A program made the translations under genes and the position numbers. A stretch of 7,306 bases of DNA from Thiomonas sp. GTDB lineage: Bacteria; Pseudomonadota; Gammaproteobacteria; Burkholderiales; Burkholderiaceae. Positions 1 to 7,052 of the stretch are shown here, piece after piece. The stretch's first letter is position 1, and the number at the start of each line of letters is the position of its first letter. Location: contig DAIAZB010000010.1 in assembly GCA_027443745.1 (NCBI GenBank), forward strand, positions 1 to 7,306, read 5' to 3'. Below the pieces are notes generated by a model. It was not told where the DNA came from. It was given only the letters and a program-made list of their open reading frames with translations, and made no database searches.

Positions 1-1665
1 CTGGAAGCGATTCCCCTGCGCATCATCGGCATCATGCAGAACGACACGCTGCTGGCCATTCCCTTTTTCACACTCATGGGACTGATTCTGGAACGCAGCG
101 GGATGGCCGAGGACTTGCTCGACACCATCGGCCAACTGTTCGGGCCCATTCGGGGCGGCCTGGCTTACGCGGTCATTCTCGTGGGTGCCATGCTGGCGGC
201 CACCACCGGCGTGGTCGCGGCCTCGGTCATTTCCATGGGACTGATTTCGCTGCCGATCATGCTGCGCTACGGCTATGACCGACGTGTGGCCAGCGGCGTC
301 ATCGCCGCTTCGGGCACGCTGGCACAAATCATTCCCCCTTCGCTCGTGCTCATCGTCATGGCCGACCAGCTCGGTCAATCGGTGGGCGACATGTACAAAG
401 GCGCGTTCATCCCAGGCTTCGTCCTGACCGGCCTCTACATCGTCTATATCTTCGCCGTGACCATGGCGAAACCACATCTGGCGCCAGCCCTGCCGTCCGA
501 GGCCCGCACCATCCGCGAGCCCGACGGCACATCCGGCCTGCGTTCGCTGTCGCTGCTGTTCATCACCTGCCTGGGCCTCGGCATCGGCTGGGCGCACTAC
601 TACGACGCCTTTCTCACCTGGCGTGACAAGGCACCGATCACCGCGCCGCTGGACGAAACCATCGTCGTCTCGTTGTCGGTGGCCGTGCTGTTCGCCCTCG
701 TTCTGGCGCTGGTCAACAAGGGCCTGCGCCTGGGTTTGCTGTCGCGCATGGCAGAGAAGGTCACCTTCGTCCTGATCCCGCCGCTGCTGCTGATCTTCCT
801 GGTGCTGGGCACCATTTTTCTCGGCATCGCCACGCCCACCGAGGGCGGCGCGATGGGCGCGATGGGCGCGCTCCTCATGGCGCTGGTGCGACGCCGGCTG
901 GACTTCAAACTGTTCGGCCAGGCGCTCAACACCACGGCCAAGCTGTCCACCTTCGTGATGTTCATCCTCATCGGCTCCACCGTGTTCAACCTCGTGTTCC
1001 AGGGCCTGGACGGACGGGTCTGGGTCGAGCACCTGTTGACCAGCCTTCCCGGCGGTCAACTCGGCTTTCTCATCGTGGTGAACATCCTGATCTTCGTGCT
1101 GGCATTTTTTCTCGATTTCTTCGAGCTCTCGTTCATCATCATCCCGCTCATCGGGCCGGTGGCCGACAAGCTGGGCATCGACCTCATCTGGTTCGGCGTG
1201 CTGCTGGCGGTGAACATGCAGACCTCCTTCATGCACCCGCCGTTCGGCTTCGCGCTGTTTTACCTGCGCAGCGTCGCACCCAAGGACGATTACACCGACA
1301 AGGAGACGAAGAAGCGCACCGCAGGCGTCACCACCGGACAGATCTATTGGGGCGCGGTGCCCTTCGTGCTGATCCAGATCGTCATGGTGGCGCTGGTCAT
1401 CGGCTTCCCAGGGTTGGTCACGGGCGCGCTCGGCCACCACGCCAAGATCGATCTCGACAAGGTCAACATCGAGGTGCCAGCCAGCGAGCAGAGCTACAGC
1501 ACGCAGGCGCCGCCCAGCTTTGGCGCCTCGGATGCGCTACCCGGCAGCACGGACGCATCCAAGGCCGGTACCGCGACGTCCGGCGACGCTGAGAACTCGG
1601 CTGCCGGCGACATCATGAAGGCCTTACAGGCCCCCGCTGCGGCGGCTTCGGCTGCACAACCCTGA
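1..1665 (+). CDS. TRAP transporter large (DctM-type) permease subunit, 5'-truncated by the window edge
   Basis: This is the large membrane subunit of a tripartite ATP-independent periplasmic (TRAP) transporter, which uses an ion gradient to import a substrate delivered by a periplasmic binding protein. The frame is open from base 1, so the ATG at 34 is internal and the true start lies off the left edge. In the visible 554 residues the DctM hallmarks are a GAMLAATTGVVAASV segment (62-76), a GIATPTEGGAMGA re-entrant motif (275-287) and NMQTSFMHPPFGFALFYLR (405-423). Long hydrophobic helices run throughout. An extra hydrophobic pair around residues 178-240 makes it longer than the usual ~430-residue DctM, as I recall for the mannitol/chloroaromatic branch. 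About 75 hydrophilic Ala/Ser/Thr/Gly-rich residues form the C-terminus. The substrate cannot be inferred because the binding protein and small subunit are not in the window. The gene converges on gcvP. Confidence 0.93.
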   Translation: MEAIPLRIIGIMQNDTLLAIPFFTLMGLILERSGMAEDLLDTIGQLFGPIRGGLAYAVILVGAMLAATTGVVAASVISMGLISLPIMLRYGYDRRVASGVIAASGTLAQIIPPSLVLIVMADQLGQSVGDMYKGAFIPGFVLTGLYIVYIFAVTMAKPHLAPALPSEARTIREPDGTSGLRSLSLLFITCLGLGIGWAHYYDAFLTWRDKAPITAPLDETIVVSLSVAVLFALVLALVNKGLRLGLLSRMAEKVTFVLIPPLLLIFLVLGTIFLGIATPTEGGAMGAMGALLMALVRRRLDFKLFGQALNTTAKLSTFVMFILIGSTVFNLVFQGLDGRVWVEHLLTSLPGGQLGFLIVVNILIFVLAFFLDFFELSFIIIPLIGPVADKLGIDLIWFGVLLAVNMQTSFMHPPFGFALFYLRSVAPKDDYTDKETKKRTAGVTTGQIYWGAVPFVLIQIVMVALVIGFPGLVTGALGHHAKIDLDKVNIEVPASEQSYSTQAPPSFGASDALPGSTDASKAGTATSGDAENSAAGDIMKALQAPAAAASAAQP

Positions 1666-1718
1666 AGGGCCGATGACGCCGAACCAGGTGGAGATCGGGC
1701 GCAGCCACCGCAAGAAAT

Positions 1719-4634
1719 TCAGCTGTGCTCAGCCTGCGTCGCCTCAGCGTACGCTGACACCGGGATGCAGGCGCACTGCAGGTTGCGATCACCCCAGACG
1801 TTGTCGATCCGCCCGACCGGCACCCAGTATTTGTGGATGCGCAGCGCGGGCACCGGAAAGGACGCCTGCTCGCGGCTGTAGGGGTGGGGCCAGTCAGCGC
1901 CAAGGGTCGCGGCTGCGGTGAAAGGAGCGGCTCTGAGCGGGTTGTCATCACGCGGCAAGGCGCCCTGCTCGACTTGCGCGATTTCAGCGCGGATGGCGAT
2001 CATGGCCTCGACAAAACGGTCGACTTCAGCAAGCGACTCGCTCTCGGTCGGCTCGATCATGAGCGTGCCGGGAACCGGGAAGCTCATGGTCGGCGCGTGA
2101 AAGCCGTAGTCCATCAGCCGCTTGGCGACATCTTCGTTGCTGATCCCGCTGGCGTCTTTCAGGCCGCGCAAATCCAGAATGCACTCATGCGCGACGAAGC
2201 CGCTGTCGCCGGTGTAGAGCACCGGGAAATGGGGCGCCAGACGGCGCGCCATGTAGTTGGCGCTGAGGATGGAGATGGCGCTGGCCGCAGTCAGGCCGTC
2301 CGCGCCCATCATGCGGATGTACATCCAGGTGATGGGCAGCACCGAGGCATTGCCAAGGGCCGCGGAACTGACCGCCCCGACCGCCTTGGCGGTGTCGCCA
2401 CTGCTGGCATGGCCGGGCAGGAAAGGTGCCAGATGCGCGCGGACCGCCACCGGACCCACGCCGGGACCGCCGCCGCCATGGGGAATGCAGAAAGTTTTGT
2501 GCAGGTTCAGGTGCGAGACATCGGCGCCGAATTCAGGCGGACTGGCCAGCCCGACCATGGCGTTCATGTTGGCCCCATCCACATACACCTGGCCGCCATG
2601 CTGATGAACGATGTCGCAAATTTCGCGCACCCGCGGCTCGAACACGCCGTGGGTGGAGGGATAGGTGATCATGCACGCCGACAGTCGCGCCGCGAGCTGC
2701 CGCGCCTTGACGCGCAAGTCGTCGAGATCGACGCTGCCTTGCGCATCGCAGGCAACCACCACAACATGCATGCCGGCCATCTGGGCCGAAGCCGGGTTGG
2801 TGCCGTGAGCCGAGGACGGGATGAGACAAATGTCGCGCTGCGTCTCACCGCGGCTCTCGTGCCAGGCATGGATGGCCAACAGGCCGGCGTACTCGCCTTG
2901 CGAGCCCGCGTTGGGCTGCAGGCTAATCGCGTCATAGCCAGTGGCCTGGGACAACCACTGCTCCAGATCCGCGGCCAGGCGGGCGTAGCCCCGCGTCTGC
3001 TCGGCCGGGGCGAACGGGTGGATGCTGCCGAATTCGGGCCAGGTGATGGGGATCATCTCGCTGGTGGCATTGAGCTTCATGGTGCATGAGCCCAACGGAA
3101 TCATCGCCCGGTCGAGCGCGATGTCCTTGTCTGCCAAGCGGCGCAGGTAGCGCAGCATCTCGGTCTCGCTGTGGTGGCGGTTGAACACCGGATGGGTGAG
3201 GTAGCTGCTGATCCGTGCGAGCGCCAGCGGATAACGCGGCGCCACGCCCTTGGCATGGGCGGCAAACAACGAGGCGTCCGGCTGGCTTGCGCCGCGCGCC
3301 TGGGCAAAGGCACCCAACACCTTGAGCAGATCCTCGCGCGTGACGGTTTCGTCGAGCGCAACACCCACGCGGTCACTGCCGGCATGGCGCAGGTTGATGC
3401 CGGCTTGCACGGCAGCCGCATGCACCGCAGCGGTTTGGATGCCGGTCAGAACGGTCAAGGTGTCGAAGAAAGCCGCATGCTGCAAGGGCCAGCCTTGCGC
3501 CTGCAGCCCGTCGGCCAGGATGACGGCGTAGGCATGCACTCGCTGGGCGATACGGCGCAGGCCCTGCGGGCCGTGGTAGACGGCGTACATGCTGGCCAGC
3601 ACGGCAGGCAGGACCTGTGCGGTGCAGATGTTGCTCGTGGCCTTTTCACGGCGAATATGCTGCTCGCGGGTTTGAAGCGCCAAGCGGTAAGCCGGCTGGC
3701 CGTGGCTGTCGACGCTCACGCCCACGAGCCTGCCGGGCATCTGGCGTTTGAGACCGTCGCGCACCGCCAGATAGGCTGCGTGCGGACCACCGAAGCCCAG
3801 CGGCAGGCCGAAGCGCTGGGTATTGCCCACGGCAATATCGGCGCCGAGTTCGCCCGGCGAAGTCAGCAGCGTGAGCGCCAGAATATCCGCGGCGACGATA
3901 ACCACGGCGCCCTGCGCCCTGGCCGCGGCGATGAGAGCGCGATGGTCGTCGACGCCGCCATCCACACCGGGATACTGCAACAGCACGGCGAAATGCGGCA
4001 CCTGCGCGGCTTGCGAGGCGGGGCCGACCACCACCTCCAGGTCGAGCGGGCGCGCACGGGTGCGCAGGACCTCCAGCGTCTGCGGCAGCACGTCGTCGGC
4101 AACGAACATGCTGCGGCTGACGCTCTTGCCGCTGCGCAGCGCCAGGGTCATGGCCTCGGCCGCTGCAGTGGCTTCGTCAAGCATCGAGGCATTGGCCACG
4201 TCGAGCCCGGTGAGGTCGGTCATCATGGTCTGAAAGTTGATCAGCGCCTCCAACCGACCCTGGCTGATTTCCGGCTGATACGGCGTGTAGGCGGTGTACC
4301 AGGCCGGGTTCTCCAGCACGTTGCGCTGGATCACGCCAGGCATGTGCGCGTTGGCGTAGCCCTGTCCGATGAAGCTGCGCATCACCCGGTTTTGCGCGGC
4401 GATGTGGCGCAATTCGGCCAGCGCGGCCTCCTCGCCCAGAGCGGGCGGCAATTCGAACGGGCGGGCGCGACGGATGCCGGCAGGAATGACTTCGCGCATC
4501 AAGGCTTCCAGATCGGGTTGGCCCAGGGCGCGCAGCATGTGCGCCTGCTCGGCTTCGCTCGGGCCGATGTGGCGGCGCTGGAAGGCGGCGGCATCTTCCA
4601 GTTCGGTGAGGGTGGGTTCGGTTTGCATCAACAT
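1719..4634 (-). CDS. gcvP: Glycine dehydrogenase (aminomethyl-transferring), glycine cleavage P-protein
   Basis: This cytoplasmic PLP enzyme decarboxylates glycine and transfers the aminomethyl group to the lipoyl arm of H-protein. At 971 residues it matches the single-chain P-protein found in proteobacteria (E. coli about 957), with both homologous halves fused. The N-terminal half opens with [17 protein letters not shown] and contains [26 protein letters not shown] and [20 protein letters not shown]. The C-terminal half has [10 protein letters not shown] (about 513-522), [11 protein letters not shown] (about 605-615), and [18 protein letters not shown], in which Lys713 is the expected PLP Schiff-base lysine. 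It ends with [12 protein letters not shown]. The ATG at 4634 has only a weak GAG six bases upstream; a second ATG two codons in (4628) is an alternative. It is the last gene of the gcvT-gcvH-gcvP series, 75 bp after gcvH, and no key motif is missing. Confidence 0.98.
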   Translation of the reverse strand: MLMQTEPTLTELEDAAAFQRRHIGPSEAEQAHMLRALGQPDLEALMREVIPAGIRRARPFELPPALGEEAALAELRHIAAQNRVMRSFIGQGYANAHMPGVIQRNVLENPAWYTAYTPYQPEISQGRLEALINFQTMMTDLTGLDVANASMLDEATAAAEAMTLALRSGKSVSRSMFVADDVLPQTLEVLRTRARPLDLEVVVGPASQAAQVPHFAVLLQYPGVDGGVDDHRALIAAARAQGAVVIVAADILALTLLTSPGELGADIAVGNTQRFGLPLGFGGPHAAYLAVRDGLKRQMPGRLVGVSVDSHGQPAYRLALQTREQHIRREKATSNICTAQVLPAVLASMYAVYHGPQGLRRIAQRVHAYAVILADGLQAQGWPLQHAAFFDTLTVLTGIQTAAVHAAAVQAGINLRHAGSDRVGVALDETVTREDLLKVLGAFAQARGASQPDASLFAAHAKGVAPRYPLALARISSYLTHPVFNRHHSETEMLRYLRRLADKDIALDRAMIPLGSCTMKLNATSEMIPITWPEFGSIHPFAPAEQTRGYARLAADLEQWLSQATGYDAISLQPNAGSQGEYAGLLAIHAWHESRGETQRDICLIPSSAHGTNPASAQMAGMHVVVVACDAQGSVDLDDLRVKARQLAARLSACMITYPSTHGVFEPRVREICDIVHQHGGQVYVDGANMNAMVGLASPPEFGADVSHLNLHKTFCIPHGGGGPGVGPVAVRAHLAPFLPGHASSGDTAKAVGAVSSAALGNASVLPITWMYIRMMGADGLTAASAISILSANYMARRLAPHFPVLYTGDSGFVAHECILDLRGLKDASGISNEDVAKRLMDYGFHAPTMSFPVPGTLMIEPTESESLAEVDRFVEAMIAIRAEIAQVEQGALPRDDNPLRAAPFTAAATLGADWPHPYSREQASFPVPALRIHKYWVPVGRIDNVWGDRNLQCACIPVSAYAEATQAEHS

Positions 4635-4667
4635 GGGAAACTCGTCTTGGTCGGCGCCAGCCTCGGG

Positions 4668-4682
4668 GCCGCCAAGGGCGGC
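4668..4682 (-). other. GC hairpin in the gcvH-gcvP spacer
   Basis: The transcript reads GCCGCC-CUU-GGCGGC, a perfect 6-bp stem with a 3-nt loop, roughly in the middle of the 75-bp spacer between the gcvH stop and the gcvP ATG. No U-tract follows, so it is not a standard intrinsic terminator. It could stabilise the upstream gcvH message or partly limit read-through into gcvP. The complementarity is visible; the function is inference, and GC-rich DNA produces such stems readily. Confidence 0.4.
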
Positions 4683-4709
4683 AGACAGCGGGCGATGGCA
4701 GGAAGGTTT

Positions 4710-5084
4710 TCAGGCGCCTTGCAACAGTTTGTCGTAGGCGGCCTGGTCCATCAACGCATCCAGCTCTGCGGGGTCGCTCGGGCGCATCTTGAAAAACCAG
4801 CCCGATCCTTGCGGATCGGAATTCGCCATGGACGGGTCGGACACCAGGGCATCGTTGCTGCCGGTGATTTCGCCCGACAGCGGCATGTAGACGTCGGCCG
4901 CGGCCTTGACCGACTCGACCACACCGGCGGTGTCTTTCTGAGCAAAGGTCTTGCCGACCGCGGGCAATTCGACGAACACCACATCGCCCAGGGCGTCTTG
5001 CGCGTGCGCGGTGATGCCGACCGTCACGGTGCCGTCCGCTTCAAGGCGAACCCATTCGTGATCGGGGGTGTATTTGATGGTCAT
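4710..5084 (-). CDS. gcvH: Glycine cleavage system H-protein (lipoyl carrier)
   Basis: H-protein is the small lipoylated shuttle that carries the aminomethyl intermediate from P-protein to T-protein and then delivers the reduced lipoyl arm to L-protein. The predicted product has 124 residues (E. coli 129). It begins MTIKYTPDHEWVRLE, the usual N-terminus of the family. The lipoylation site is in VVESVKAAADVY, with Lys60 as the expected modified residue, preceded by GDVVFVELPAVGKTF. The C-terminal part carries PLSGEITGSND and SDPQGSGWFFKMRPS, also typical. I chose the ATG at 5084 because GGAG lies six bases upstream (5091-5094) and the family starts here. An in-frame TTG at 5105 would add seven unconserved residues. 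The gene sits 72 bp after gcvT and 75 bp before gcvP. Confidence 0.97.
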   Translation of the reverse strand: MTIKYTPDHEWVRLEADGTVTVGITAHAQDALGDVVFVELPAVGKTFAQKDTAGVVESVKAAADVYMPLSGEITGSNDALVSDPSMANSDPQGSGWFFKMRPSDPAELDALMDQAAYDKLLQGA

Positions 5085-5090
5085 GCTGAA

Positions 5091-5094
5091 CTCC
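5091..5094 (-). promoter_or_regulatory. gcvH ribosome binding site
   Basis: GGAG in the transcript lies six bases before the ATG at 5084. It decides the start in favour of MTIKYTPDHEW over the in-frame TTG at 5105, which would place this site inside the coding region. Confidence 0.75.
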
Positions 5095-5156
5095 GTGTCG
5101 GTCAATGTGAACAGGAAACAATTTGAGAAAAACCTGGCGTGCTTCGGTATGCGAGG

Positions 5157-6320
5157 TCAATTGCGTACATAGCCGTGCGGTGTGAACGGCATGGGGGCGA
5201 CATGCATGGGCACCTGTTTGCCTCGCACAAGTGCGAACAGGGCATGACCCGGTACGGCCGCGGCGCTCTCGACGTAGCCCATGGCGACCGGCATGTTGGC
5301 CGTGGGGGTGAGGCTGCCACTGGTGACGCGCCCCAGCCCGCGACCCGCGGCGTCCACCAGCATGGTGCCTTCGCGAACAGGCACGCGTTCGTCGGCGACA
5401 AGCCCGACGCGTTTGCGCGCCACGCGAGCAGGGTCGTCAAGCTGCGCGAGGATGACTTCGGCCCCTGGAAAGCCTCCGGCACGGGCCCCTCCGTTGCGGC
5501 GCACCTTCTGCATGGCCCATTGCAGACTGGCCTCCACGGCGGTGGTGGTTTCGTCCATGTCATGCCCGTAGAGGCAGAGTCCGGCTTCCAGGCGCAGGCT
5601 GTCGCGTGCGCCCAGGCCCGCGGGCCGCACGTCGGCCAGATCGAGCAAGGCGCGAGCCAGCGGCTCGGCATCCCGCGGGCGAACCGAAATCTCGACGCCA
5701 TCTTCGCCGGTGTAGCCGCTGCGGCTGATGAAGACCGGGTCGTTGCAGACCGACGCGGGCAATTCGAACCAGGCTGCATCCATGAAACGTAGCTTGGCCA
5801 CATCCGGCAGCAGTGTCTGCAGCGCCGCCAGCGCCTTGGGGCCTTGCAGCGCCATCAACCCCTGTCCCGGGAGTTCTTCAATGCGGCAGCGCGCGCCGAT
5901 GCGTTCGCGCATCCAGGCAAGATCCTGGATCTTGCACGCGGCATTGACGATGAGGAAATACTCGCTGCCCTGACCGCCCTCGAGCGGACGGTGGGTCAGC
6001 ATCAGGTCGTCGAGAATCCCGCCAGCATGGTTGGTGAAATAGCCGTAGCGCTGACGCCCGAGCGGCAAGCCCACAACGTCGACGGGAATGAGACTTTCGA
6101 GAGCTTCTGCCGCATCCGGCCCAGCGATGCGCACCTGGCCCATGTGCGAGACGTCGAACAGACCGGCTGCGGCACGCGTGTGGAGATGCTCGGCCGTGAT
6201 GCCGCCTGGATACTGCACCGGCATGGCATAGCCGGCGAACGGCACCATCTTGGCACCCAGCAACTGGTGTAGCAAAAACAGAGGGGTGTGCAGCAGGACT
6301 GGCTCGGCTTGGGCAGACAC
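5157..6320 (-). CDS. gcvT: Glycine cleavage system T-protein (aminomethyltransferase)
   Basis: T-protein acts on aminomethyl-lipoyl H-protein with tetrahydrofolate, releasing ammonia and forming 5,10-methylene-tetrahydrofolate. The predicted product has 387 residues (E. coli 364). The N-terminal folate-binding region shows TPLFLLHQLLGAKMVPFAGYAMPVQY, FDVSHMGQ (55-60 for FDVSHM) and GGILDDLML with the Asp pair at 104-105, where the family's catalytic aspartate lies. FLIVNAACKIQDLAWM and SRSGYTGEDGVEI follow. The C-terminal barrel carries RVGLVADERVPVREG and GRVTSGSLTPTANMPVAMGYV. I chose the GTG at 6320 because GGAG lies six bases upstream. An in-frame GTG at 6350 would add ten residues but falls inside the 20-bp palindrome and has no good ribosome binding site. 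It is the first gene of the cluster, directly downstream of the glycine riboswitch. Confidence 0.97.
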   Translation of the reverse strand: MSAQAEPVLLHTPLFLLHQLLGAKMVPFAGYAMPVQYPGGITAEHLHTRAAAGLFDVSHMGQVRIAGPDAAEALESLIPVDVVGLPLGRQRYGYFTNHAGGILDDLMLTHRPLEGGQGSEYFLIVNAACKIQDLAWMRERIGARCRIEELPGQGLMALQGPKALAALQTLLPDVAKLRFMDAAWFELPASVCNDPVFISRSGYTGEDGVEISVRPRDAEPLARALLDLADVRPAGLGARDSLRLEAGLCLYGHDMDETTTAVEASLQWAMQKVRRNGGARAGGFPGAEVILAQLDDPARVARKRVGLVADERVPVREGTMLVDAAGRGLGRVTSGSLTPTANMPVAMGYVESAAAVPGHALFALVRGKQVPMHVAPMPFTPHGYVRN

Positions 6321-6326
6321 GCAAGG

Positions 6327-6330
6327 CTCC
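6327..6330 (-). promoter_or_regulatory. gcvT ribosome binding site
   Basis: GGAG lies six bases before the GTG at 6320 and supports that start. It forms the 3' half of the self-complementary octamer CUCCGGAG (6327-6334). The site is the natural target if the upstream riboswitch works at translation. Confidence 0.7.
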
Positions 6331-6347
6331 GGAGAAGGGCGGAAATC

Positions 6348-6367
6348 CACCAGAGCATGCTCTGGTG
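6348..6367 (-). promoter_or_regulatory. Perfect 20-bp palindrome between riboswitch and gcvT, candidate expression-platform hairpin
   Basis: The sequence CACCAGAG-CATG-CTCTGGTG is an exact palindrome. As RNA it gives an 8-bp stem with a 4-nt loop. It starts six bases after the second aptamer's P1 strand and ends 27 bases before the gcvT GTG at 6320. The following transcript is GAUUUCCGCCC, without a real U-tract, so it is not a textbook Rho-independent terminator. Its position suggests a part in the riboswitch output. It could instead be a DNA site for a dimeric repressor. The palindrome is directly visible; the role is inference. Confidence 0.55.
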
Positions 6368-6373
6368 ACGACG

Positions 6374-6592
6374 CCCCGCTGTCCTTGGTACCTGAGAGAT
6401 TGACCGTGCGCCATCGCGCCCGGCTTGCCCCTTCGGTGGACGCCGCACATGATGCAGGCGCCGCTCTCCAGTGAGGTAACCCGTGAGGGTGTCGTCAGTC
6501 CTTTTGCCTGAGCGGTACATCCGGAGATCCCAGATTTACGCCTTCGGCGGCCAAGGCGCCGCGCAACGGCACTTCGGCACTCTCCTGACGAC
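6374..6592 (-). ncRNA. Tandem (two-aptamer) glycine riboswitch upstream of gcvT
   Basis: This leader RNA binds glycine and controls the gcv genes. Aptamer 1 (6491-6592) is closed by an 8-bp P1, GUCGUCAG with CUGACGAC (6585-6592 with 6491-6498). It carries GGAGAG (6580-6585) and the conserved CUCAGGCAAAAGGACUG (6496-6512). Aptamer 2 (6374-6476) has P1 strands CCUCACUG and CAGCGGGG, pairing with one A-C mismatch and one G-U. It also carries GGAGAG (6464-6469), CCGAAGGGGCAAG (6424-6436) and UCUCUCAGGUACCAAGGACAG. The linker is 14 nt (6477-6490). GGG just 5' of the first P1 (6595-6597) can pair with CCC in the linker (6487-6489), consistent with the known leader-linker interaction in tandem glycine riboswitches. 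In the known members upstream of gcv genes, glycine usually turns expression on. Confidence 0.95.
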
Positions 6593-6618
6593 AGCCCAGT
6601 TTAGCCCAAGCCAGCGGC

Positions 6619-6858
6619 TTATTTGCGTGAACGCATGCCCAGGGCTTTGCGCGCCTTTTCATTGCGTTCCTTCTTGCGCTCGCCCATCTCGCGCATGGCG
6701 CGCTTTTGCGAGACGGCAAACATGGGATCGATGATTTCCCACCACACGAAGACAACGGCCAGGGGGATGGCAATCCACCACCAGGACAGGGTCGCAAACG
6801 GGCCGATTGCGGCGAATTTCAATCCCAACAGCACGATTGCAACAACCAATACCCACAT
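6619..6858 (-). CDS. Small Trp-rich membrane protein
   Basis: This 79-residue protein has two predicted membrane helices (about residues 2-20 and 24-43) joined by a short Trp-rich turn around LSWWWIAIP, and then WWEIIDP. The remainder (about 50-79) is a strongly charged, mostly basic helical tail with KRAMREMGERKKERNEKARKALGMRSRK, probably cytoplasmic. It resembles the 'small Trp-rich protein' family I know from Burkholderiales (I recall TIGR04438), which has no assigned function. The ATG at 6858 is supported by a strong GGAGGA site (6864-6869) five bases upstream. The stop lies 27 bp before the riboswitch, on the same strand and with no convincing terminator between, so read-through into the gcv leader is possible. 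A role in glycine metabolism is not implied. Confidence 0.85.
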   Translation of the reverse strand: MWVLVVAIVLLGLKFAAIGPFATLSWWWIAIPLAVVFVWWEIIDPMFAVSQKRAMREMGERKKERNEKARKALGMRSRK

Positions 6859-6885
6859 GACTGTCCTCCATTTATCACGACCACC

Positions 6886-6904
6886 ATCAAAATCAGATCA
6901 AAAT
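6886..6904. repeat. Direct repeat ATCAAAAT with 11-bp period in the divergent intergenic region
   Basis: ATCAAAAT occurs twice, separated by CAG (6886-6893 and 6897-6904), so the copies sit about one helical turn apart. They lie 28-46 bp upstream of the ATG of the Trp-rich gene and about 150 bp upstream of the cytochrome gene. This AT-rich patch stands out from the GC-rich surroundings and could be an operator or promoter-associated site. Each copy contains a TTGAT half-site on the minus strand, but not the inverted TTGAT-N4-ATCAA arrangement of an FNR box. Confidence 0.35.
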
Positions 6905-7052
6905 GCAACCCAATGCAGCATCATGACACGCAACGCAGCCCATGTGTCGGTTAGCATTCTCGCTGCTGTCACGCCATGCATGCCAAGCACGTCAACCGCC
7001 CGCGTGGCGTCGCGTTATAGCGCGTAGCTTCGCTCAACCTTGGAGATCTGGA

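Noticed and set aside
1666..1718. Possible bidirectional terminator between the TRAP gene and gcvP
   Set aside because: Only short 5-bp complementarities with long loops (for example GGTGG with CCACC) are present, and no U-tract follows on either strand.
1833..3089. Open frame of about 418 codons on the + strand, opposite the 3' half of gcvP
   Set aside because: It is another antisense shadow of gcvP, without recognisable motifs or a convincing ribosome binding site.
3171..5126. Long open frame of about 650 codons on the + strand, opposite gcvP and gcvH
   Set aside because: It lies antisense to strongly conserved genes, has a His/Arg/Gln/Gly-rich composition with no recognisable domain, and is explained by GC-rich codon bias in the true frame.
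5139..5792. Open frame of about 217 codons on the + strand, opposite gcvT
   Set aside because: It is antisense to the conserved T-protein gene and has no recognisable domain.
5878..6520. Minus-strand open frames running through the riboswitch into gcvT in other frames
   Set aside because: They overlap the well-supported riboswitch and the correct gcvT frame, and their translations are Arg/Ser/Pro-rich without family features.
6598..6603. TAAACT on the minus strand as a -10 element for the riboswitch transcript
   Set aside because: It is well placed for a start near 6592, but no acceptable -35 hexamer is found at 16-18 bp spacing.
6608..6620. Small stem AAGCC-GCT-GGCTT at the stop codon of the Trp-rich gene as a terminator
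   Set aside because: The stem is only 5 bp and is followed by UGGGC rather than a U-tract, so it is too weak to call.
6992..7021. Sigma-70-like promoter for the cytochrome gene (TCAACC and TTATAG/TATAGC)
   Set aside because: The -35 match is poor and the -10 match only moderate; distance to the ATG is reasonable but the evidence is insufficient.
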